Shown here piece after piece: positions 1-8,200 of a DNA stretch of 10,292 nt. The first letter of the stretch is position 1. The number at the start of each line of letters is the position of its first letter. The notes beneath the pieces were generated by a model. That model was not told the DNA's origin. It did not search any database and saw only the letters and a list, made by a program, of their open reading frames with translations. The stretch lies in assembly GCA_905221605.1 (NCBI GenBank), contig CAJNDS010002078.1:687001-697292 (forward strand), in the 5' to 3' direction. Source of the stretch: Symbiodinium natans. Taxonomy: Eukaryota; Sar; Dinophyceae; Suessiales; Symbiodiniaceae. The translations under genes were made by a program, and so were the position numbers.

Positions 1-798
1 GTACTGCTGGGCCTTGGCAACTGTATATCGGCACACTTTGAGCACAAGACCCACCCGGCGCAACCCCCTAAAAGCCTGCATAAACCTTCAGCACCTCTGA
101 ACCTCCGCAAGCGGCCCGGTCGCCAGTTCCGGAAGTCGTTCACCAGTTTTTTTAACAAGCAGATTCCCTCACACATGCGGCTTGGCCCAAGCAGCCTGGG
201 ATCAAGGAACTAATTGAGGATAAAGGGTTTTGGAGGTCGAAGGGCTTCGGGTGTGAAAGCATGTAGACCTGCACGCTGACTGACAATGTAAAGATCTGTA
301 AAGAGCAGGCCACTTAGATTCAGATGTCAAGTTGGAGCACCGAGTCCCCTGCCCTGCCGATTGCTGACTTTGGACCAGTCTCACATGGCACCGGCCTGGT
401 GTCCTTCTCAAAGCCCCAATCTCCAAAACGCAGCGAAAGGGACCCCAGATAAGCCATACTTACAGTATCCTGCATCTCTACGCATGTACATGCCGTTCTC
501 CACACTGGCTCTGCTCTGGGGCTTGCGGTTAGACAGTGCGATAAAGTTGGTCTTTCGAGAAGAGGGACTGATAGACTTAGAGGCCGAAGGTAAAGTGCAT
601 CCTCCCAGCAAACCTCATCACCGAAGCTGGAAAAGGCAAGGTCAGTAGGCCCAAACCCTTTTTTGGGAAGTAGCGACCCACCCGAAACCCCTAGCTATCT
701 TCCGGCCGCATCCCCTAAGAATCAGAACTGAACCCGAGGACCGGAAGTGTGTGGGCTGGCAGGCAAGGGTAAGAGGGCAGGGCCCCCTCCCTACACAG

Positions 799-815
799 CC
801 TAAACCCTAAACCCC
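799..815. repeat. Telomere-like heptamers
   Basis: CCTAAACCCTAAACCCC contains two full CCCTAAA-type units. It is the cleanest copy in the window. Confidence 0.75.
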
Positions 816-1305
816 AAATTATAAACTGGCCTATAGGCATGGGCCCCCCATCTCTAGCGAGGCAGGTGTTAGGTTCTAGGGCTGCTTGTGCCTTCAGGAT
901 CTCCAGTATCATGCAGTCCTTACTTAATATCTCAGCCTCATGACAAGTACGCGACTGTTGGCAATCGAGTTCCCCACGCCCCTCAAATGGTCAATGTTGC
1001 ACGCGGGTGATGCAGGATTTTGGCCATTGCGCATGCATGCCCTTTCTGAGCTGTGTAGGGCGGGCAAAATCAGGGTAAAGTTGTACCTTGGAAGTTCATC
1101 AGGCCAGGCCAAGCTCAAAGACACAGACGTTTCTTGCGCGTGTCATTGGGCAGGATTGTCTCGTCCAAATTCTTTGTCATCGGCACCGCCGTCTTGCAGC
1201 TCATCCTGTGAATTCAGCCTCTCACTTGGTGGGTCTGTGTCGGGATAGATGGCGGCCACGACGCATAGCCATAGCAGTGATTCGACAAGAGTTTGCAACC
1301 TGCAG

Positions 1306-1371
1306 AGAGAGCTCAGGATTTTCCTCAATCTGGTGCTGCTGGGGGCCGAGGTCGGGTGCATCTGGATCTTC
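1306..1371 (+). CDS. Weak candidate for the S1 helix exon of the channel
   Basis: After a tgcag acceptor the frame reads RELRIFLNLVLLGAEV then GCIWIF before a GTGGGG. It is the most hydrophobic plus-strand segment upstream of S2 and would be long enough for S1. Against it, its phase does not join directly to the S2 exon, it lacks the usual Asn-containing S1 pattern, and a frame one base away is also open. It could be chance. Confidence 0.22.
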
Positions 1372-1686
1372 GTGGGGTTCGCACCTCTTGTGCTGTAAGA
1401 GTCCACTTCGACGCATGCAAGTGTAGGGGCAGGAGCACGTGCAAGATAAGCTTGTGCTGTCACCTTGTCTTTTTGACTTTGTTGACTGTGCTGGCAACCT
1501 GAAGCCGATGTTGCCATTTATCTATGGCGCTTCTGATGTGCAGGTGCGAGCGCTACTGATCGTGAGAGTGACATGCAGTAACCCTTACGGCGAAAGTCTT
1601 GCGACAGCTGCGAGCGTGATGGCGTGATTGCTGCGCTGATGCCAAGCCTCTCTCTGGTATAGGTCTACTGTTTTCTTCGCCGCCGA

Positions 1687-1688
1687 AG

Positions 1689-1723
<35 letters not shown>
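1687..1723. repeat. CAG/CAA microsatellite
   Basis: A run of CAG with a few CAA units lies here. In one plus frame it encodes about ten Gln, entered after a tatag acceptor at 1661-1665. That frame stops soon after and has no clear link to the channel exons, so I treat it as a non-coding repeat. Confidence 0.75.
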
Positions 1724-2117
1724 CGAGCAATCAAATGGGACTAGCGAAGCAAAGAGCTTCCAGCAAACCCCACGAAGGCTTCACCAACAAAACGCTTGCC
1801 TCTCATTTTGAAAAGGTGGATGCCTCTTCCAGCCTTCCTTCCGACGAGCGGCTGCACAGCTTCTACGTGCCCTGTGCGGACAGTGGGTCTCAGTCGAGAG
1901 GGTCTCGAGAGGGTGTGAGGTTCTTGATGGTTCTTGTAGGCTGAAATGTAGGAGCGCATTAGGTTCGCTCCAAGCGCATCACACCTGCTACTGGGCCTTT
2001 TCTGGGCAGCCTCCATGTAATTGCACAGTCTAACCTGTCGGGTCATACAAATGTGCTGTGGTTCACGGGCCGGGGGACTGCGGAATGCAACGATGAGCCT
2101 ACTCTTCTGTGCTCCAG

Positions 2118-2207
2118 GACGGAGCTCAGCCAAGGTACTCAACATGATCATTGTGGCGTTGTTCGTTGCCGAGATTGCTTTAAAGTTCGCGGCATGCACG
2201 TGCAAAG
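2118..2207 (+). CDS. Channel exon: S2 membrane helix
   Basis: The exon reads RSSAKVLNMIIVALF then VAEIALKFAACTCK. This is the S2 pattern of voltage-gated channels: a hydrophobic helix with an acidic residue (E of VAEIALKF) that usually pairs with the S4 arginines. The acceptor is ctccag|GA at 2116-2117. The donor is AAAG|GTGGCT at 2208. The exon starts with two bases of a split codon and ends with one base (G), which joins GA of the next exon to make Gly. Confidence 0.8.
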
Positions 2208-5200
2208 GTGGCTTGGACAGCCCACCAGAGTTGTCTCGCCGTGCCCCCATTCACAAGTCAAGGCAACGCCCTACACACCCTGAGCCCTATAAACCTAGGC
2301 CGAAGACCCGACGAGCCTGAAACCTAAACTGAGTCAAGCGGCCTGAGCCTTCACCGTGAACGTCAAATGAATGGCCTAGGGCATAGGCTGTAGTAAGTAA
2401 TTCAGGCTTTGGTGATACGTGGTCGATAGGGTATAGGGTTTATATATAGGCTTTGGGGACCTTGAAATCAAAAACGCCAGACCCCCCCTCTCGTGAGACT
2501 TCAGCGTTGCGGGTGCACGAGGGTCTGAAGTGTGCCTTTTCCGAAATTGCCATCTAACGTCGAGTTTGACCCACTACCATAGGGGTTTCAGCGTTTAGGA
2601 TCTACGGCTTTTTGTGCAGGATGCCCACCGAGCTCCTCATTGAAGCCGATAAGGGAACCTCTGGAAAACAGTAGGCACCCGCATACTGCAAGATGGCAAG
2701 AACCCTGCTACCTTGCTTCTACTGCTTCTACTAAACATCTCGAGGGTCCCTTTTGTTAGGGAGAATTCCTGGCCCATCCTCCTATCCTGGTGACTATCCC
2801 CGTTTTCTGGACTCAAGACGCGAAAGCCAGCACCTCACTTCGATCTGCCCACCTAAGCCCACAAAACGCTGAGCTTAAGCAGAGCAACAGAGTCCTGAGC
2901 TCAGGATTCTTTCGAGGAAGCGACAGGCTTTGGAACATCTTCGATTTCTCGATTGTGATGCTAAGTGTTGGCGACCCTTGGCGTACGGAGGTTTTTGGTG
3001 CGGGCTGACTTTTTGGGCTTTGGGGATTTCAGGGCCATGCTCTCTTCTAATTACTTCATCATCACCGTTGAATCGCCTCCCCTGGCTCTTACCCCTTGGG
3101 CCTGTGCCCCGGATCCCTGCTTGAGCTTCAACCTCCTAAACGTTCAGCCCGTAGCCGAGAATCCTAGGCCCTAGGCCCTAGAAGGAGCCGCGCCGACGTT
3201 TGTTGCAAGTTGAGGGTGTCTAGGGTTTAAGGGTTGGTTGACCTGCCCATCATGGCATCGAGGAGATCATTGCCGACGTGGTTGACCAACTCATGTCAGA
3301 CCGGCGCTATGCGGACTCAGACATCAGCAGCCTGACGCTGCAGAGTTCTAAGTTGAAATCGTTTCGAAGGTTTCAGAAGCCGCATGGTGTGATTCTGCGA
3401 GGGTGGCTAACCCTCCACCCTCCAAGGTGCGAGGGAGAGGCCTGGGACATAGAGCTCAAACTGTCACAATCACAAGGATCCCCGCGTTGCATCGCAATGC
3501 CGCGTTGATTTCCTGATTTCTTGATGGCGGCTCCTAAAAGCCCAAAAGTACCTATGCTGCAGGGTCAAGTCAGGGTTTGAAATATTGATGGCTAGTTGGG
3601 AGATACTTCGTGGACCTGAGGCCACTTGCGCTTGATGCGCTTCGTGCGACTGGCGCGGGCATTGCGAGGAATTCGTGCTTGGCCTAAAAGGGAAGCCGAC
3701 TTTCGGTACACGAGGGTGCCTCCGATTTTTTCGCAGGGCCATGCATGGCGCGATGAGACCACCCGCCTTATAAGAGCACATTGAGGGGTGAAGGAACAGT
3801 TTCTGCACTTCTAAGCCTGCTCCTCAAAGATCATCCTACTTGGTGTCTTGGTGTATGGAGGGGCCCCGCAGTTTCAGGTATTTTCCATGACGCCTACAAG
3901 GCCCACAAGATCCCACAAGGTCTTCAGGGCTTCCTCTCGTAGCTTTGGCACAGGGTCTCAAGGGCTCCCTCTCGTAGCTTCGGGTCATCCAGAGTTGTTG
4001 AGGCTCAAGTCCTCATCTAGTGCTGTCAGGTGTCGTTCGCTTGCTCCGCTGCTTGGCAAGCCAGGGTTAGTGTGCAGCGAGATGTGGTAGCGTGACGTCA
4101 GCGGTCACAAGTGTTTGCCAAGACGCAAGTATCGGAACTTGAGGCAAGCATATCCTGCAGAAAGTGCTTTTGTCTTGGTGCGCGGTCAGATTCCAGGCTA
4201 CATGTCCAGCTTGCGCACCATTGTGTTCTCGATCGTGCCTGGGCACGCCGGAAATAGAAATCTGAGACATCGAATCTGAAGATTCAAGGTTGAATGGAAT
4301 GCATTGGGCTTCGGGGCTCAGACTTTGAAGACTTTCCCTGCTGTAGGAGATAAAGGGGTGTAAGAAGTCCTTGAGGCGCCAGCAGGTGTTTGTTTGGCGG
4401 TTTAGGCGGCAGTTGTAGAAGCCAGTTGGAGTGCTGCTACAGCCAACCGGTGTTTATCACCTTACAAGCTGATTTCCGCCCTGACCAGCGCCATCGTTCT
4501 CAAGCAGTGCCTTTCTTTACACCGTCGGGGCAAGGTCTCAAGTGGTGTCCTAGGTGCCTGATTAAACCTCCGAAGCCCTCACGGAGAAGCGCAAGGCCCA
4601 AGCATATGAGACCAGAAGCGTTAACCCTAAACCTAAGCCCGAAGCCCTAACATCCCAAACCCTAAGCCCCAAGCCCTTGAAAGCCTGCAATCCCAAACCC
4701 TTTGAGAAGCCTACGACCAGGTGAGCACTATGAGCTCGGTGCTTTGGACGATGGTGCCCTTCGACCGAACCAGCTCCGCTAGCGATTGAAGAGTTGAAGC
4801 TTCGGTGATTCGTTTCTGGTATAAGATATTCATCGTATTAAAATGTTCTACATGTACAACTATAGCCGTGCATTTATGTATGTGTATATACACATGTCCA
4901 TCTATCTATATATAGAGAGAGAGGCCCTAAATTAAACCCTAGGCCTAGATTCCGTGGGAGCTTCTCCAGGCCTAGAAGCTCGCTCTGTTTTCAGGCATGG
5001 GCGCCCGAATAAGAAGGGGTTGCAGACCGTCTCCCTGTCGCCGAGGCTGTTGCTGATGATCTTCTTCTGCTTCGGAGTGTTGTTTGGCTGCATCTCCGGC
5101 ATCGTTGGCATCGTTGAAGACGGAAGTACGCATGTCTTCTTCTCAAACCACCCTGTGGAACGAAAGGGCTCATCCAAAAGGCATCTGGCAAGTCGTCCAT

Positions 5201-8200
5201 CCTTACTCACGTTGTTCAATTCTCAATCACGAAAGCTAGCCCCCCCCCCCCCCCCAAAGCTAGCGAGTATCTTACGATTCGTTAGGTTGAACTACAGGGG
5301 TGTGGCGGGGGGGGGGGGGGGGGGGGGGTGCAGAAGCAGGTGGTCAACATGCGGCCTAAACCCCACCTGGTGATACCTGGCGTGGATGTCACTGGCTTTC
5401 AGCCAGGTGCAGAACATGCCTCGATCGAATTTTCAACTAGCTTTCGTTCCCGCCCCTCTCTCCTCCACAAGTGAAAGTTGAAAGCTCATGTGCCAGTAAG
5501 GCTGTAATAAGTTACAAATGCCAGCACTTGCAGAGTCAACGACCAAAACTATATGGAAGTATTGTGAATGGTAAGAATTGTGAAAGATGAGCGCTGCGAT
5601 AGCTTTCGACGAAGGCAGTGACATAGAAGCAGTATCGCAAATCATGGCAGAAGAACAGGGGGATGACGTAACACCCAGGTTGATCGCTCAGACAGTATCT
5701 GACCATTGCCGACAGCAAGCGGACCTCTCCATGGCTTGCGAGCCATCGCTGGTCCAGTTCTGGCCACTTGGGCTGTCAAGGCCATGTGACGCAAGCTTGA
5801 AAGGTTTGGGCAGGAATAGAAAGGCCTGATCGCCGGACGCTGTTGCATGGAGCTCCCTTCTTGCTGTGTCGAGTCTGGCCACTGCAGGGGTAACTGCTTA
5901 AGATCTACAAGTTTGTATATGCTTCATAAGTGGAATCTTCATGCATTGGACCGGGGCCGGGAACTCCTGCCTTGCCAGCCTCTGTACCGAGGAGCTCCGT
6001 AAAGGAATCCATGCTGACGCTCTTCCTCTCCATCACTGGAGGCCCAAGAGGGCACGTGAGGGTTCGTTGGGTTTTTCGAATGCTTTGCGGGAAACTTAGC
6101 CACAACTCAGCAAACAATGACTTCGTACTTTTCGGTCGTATTGGGTCGATGTGGTTTGTTAGCCCGCAAGCCCAGAAAATAACCCAATCACTGTATGCCC
6201 TGTGGAGACAGCGAAGCGCACATTGAAACGCCAAGGTGCACCTGCGATATGGGTGCCGATGTGTACGGATGAAGATATGTACTTATGTATATGTCTGCTG
6301 GTGTGTTGGTCAACTCTGAAGTTTGAAACGCGCATGCTAGGGCGTCATCGCTCGCTGCAATCAGGGTTCAGGGTAGTAAGTCAGAAGTCCTGGGCGTCTT
6401 TTTGGGACATAGGATTTATGACACAACAGGGAACGTCGAACGTATGTAGCAGAGGGGGTGGGGACACGGCGACAAAAATGGCTCAAGGTCTCGGCTCAAC
6501 CCCGGTGGGGTGCACAGGTAGCAGAGCGGTAGCTGTGTGAACCAGCCTCGAGTCCCCTAACTGTTTTGGGTACCAGGCCTGCTTTTTCACAGCCTTCATT
6601 TGAGCCATGTCCAGAGCACCTGTGCAGTCGAGACCCTCACTGCCAACAAGTGACGGGTTGGAGTCTTCTCACCCAACTTGCGATGCAGAGAGCCAGAAGG
6701 AAGGCACGGCCCGACTGGAGGGCGAAGCAGCCCGGCTTGGGGAACTCTTCCCTTATGCGAGTCCTCTTACAGCCGGCTGTGGAGTTTCTCCAGCTTTGGA
6801 AGACCAGGTAAGAAGCTCGAGCAACCTGGCAAGTGTAGAGCGAACTTGGGCCCATAGAGCCAATTGTGGTCCCAGCCAAAGCAGGACTTTCCACCAAGCA
6901 CTCTGCTTTCGCTGGCATCACAAGGGCCGGAAAGAGTGGCTGCTCCTCTCCGAGGACAGCAGCGTGTATTTTGTTCGCACCAGCAAATCCGGCAAAACAG
7001 TCCGAGCCGGACCTTGTGGGCAATGGTGATGCATGGAAGACCCAGCAGAGCTCCACGGGGGAACGGGAGGCGACCCGCCCGTGCAGTGGCTTCGCCTTTT
7101 GAACTTCAATTGCACTGGCTGTGGTAACATTCCAACCCATAACCTCAACTTCGTGCCTGGTCCTGGGGAAAGGCAACCAGCGATCTTGTATGGAGAGGAT
7201 GGAAGACGCATCGAGCTCCAATGTGCCCTTTGTCTTGAAAACTTCCTGGAGTGCACGTGGAGCTGGCCGAGCTTCGATCAAGCAGTCAGGAGACAGGTGT
7301 TTCTGGACGATGCCTCCCTGGCTGACTTGCGTCAGTTAGGTCACCAAGGTACGGAGCCCGTAGAATCTTCGCTGGCGCCGCTGTCTTCTGCAGCCAGCGC
7401 ACATGGCTGGACCTTCCTTGAGGAAGGGTGTTCTCAGGATCTAGACTCCCCAGAAGAAGCATGCAGCAGTGAATGGCTTGAGTGTGGCTTTGAAGACTTG
7501 GAAGACATCCCCTGGGAGGTCTGACCTAATACGGCCCCAACCCACTCAAATTGCAGGAGCTATGCCCTGCCAGAATCAAGGGTGAGACTCTCCCCTCCGG
7601 AATCCAATGTCATAGAGGAGACTCTCCTTTCAAGCAAGGATGTACAAATCAACGCGAAACTGCTTGCAATGATTGCATAAGGAAGCAGGTTAGAGCGAAA
7701 GCAGTTCAGTGCCCAGTCCCGGCACCCCCTTTTCCATCCAACGGAATAGGTTCGCAGTTGTTCCGTTGGACACCCGGCAGGACTGGCCGCCATGATGCGG
7801 CCTGTGTTCAGCCTGACACCGGTTCGGCACCCTTGCTCGGTCTGTCAAGCAGACCGCTGGACCGGGTTTTCGGGCTCAGGTGCTTGCGGGTACTTTCAGG
7901 CCCAACACGGGGTTCTCGCAAACGCAGCGCACGCACGGAAAACGTCAGTACCGGTCCCTGTAGATCCTCACTGGTTGATGAGGGGAGGGTTGCGCGCTGA
8001 GATGTTGAGGAACGGACGAGGATCCAAGTACACCGGCAGGTTGAGGCCGAGGGCATGATGCCCTGCATCAGTTTGGGGTTACCCGTGTTTGGCCTTTGAG
8101 TATTTCCTTTGCTGTCCCTGCAGGGTGTGTTGTTTTCTCCTGGTGGTGCAAGCCCAGCCAGGAGGAGCCTAGCGGCAGGCGTTGTTTGTTAGGGACCAAA

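Larger units (their letters stand above)
1..2117. other. 2.1 kb without a confident gene
   Basis: This stretch should hold the 5' part of the channel gene or its upstream introns. I see no exon that can be defended apart from the weak S1 candidate. Short open stretches ending at plausible donors exist, for example at 556-590 before ggtaaag, but nothing recognisable is encoded. It contains a CAG microsatellite and a telomere-like patch. Confidence 0.5.

Noticed and set aside
1143-1517. A 124-codon minus-strand frame overlapping the S1 candidate
   Set aside because: No recognisable family and no splice context. It is probably an antisense shadow or chance.
1666-1785. Poly-Gln exon after a tatag acceptor
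   Set aside because: The frame ends in a stop soon after, no donor in suitable phase is clear, and a Gln-rich segment between S1 and S2 would be odd. It is better explained as a microsatellite.
1741-2250. A 169-codon minus-strand frame
   Set aside because: It runs antisense across the S2 exon, which has a clear family match on the plus strand.
4954-5373. A 139-codon plus-strand frame with a hydrophobic segment and Pro/Gly runs
   Set aside because: Only the 5026-5078 part matches a channel S5. The Pro and Gly runs come from the C16 and G22 tracts, and the rest has no protein-like character.
6511-6560. A functional tRNA gene
   Set aside because: It has A-box and partial B-box resemblance but no acceptor stem or anticodon arm that pairs.
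6637-7281. A 214-codon minus-strand frame
   Set aside because: It is antisense to the 6607-7524 frame and its composition is explained by that GC-rich region. No motif was recognised. It does weaken confidence in the plus-strand frame.
7551-8000. A 149-codon plus-strand frame after a good-looking acceptor (aaattgcag)
   Set aside because: Linking it to the upstream frame needs a 37-base intron, which is very short. No recognisable protein and no supporting downstream exon.
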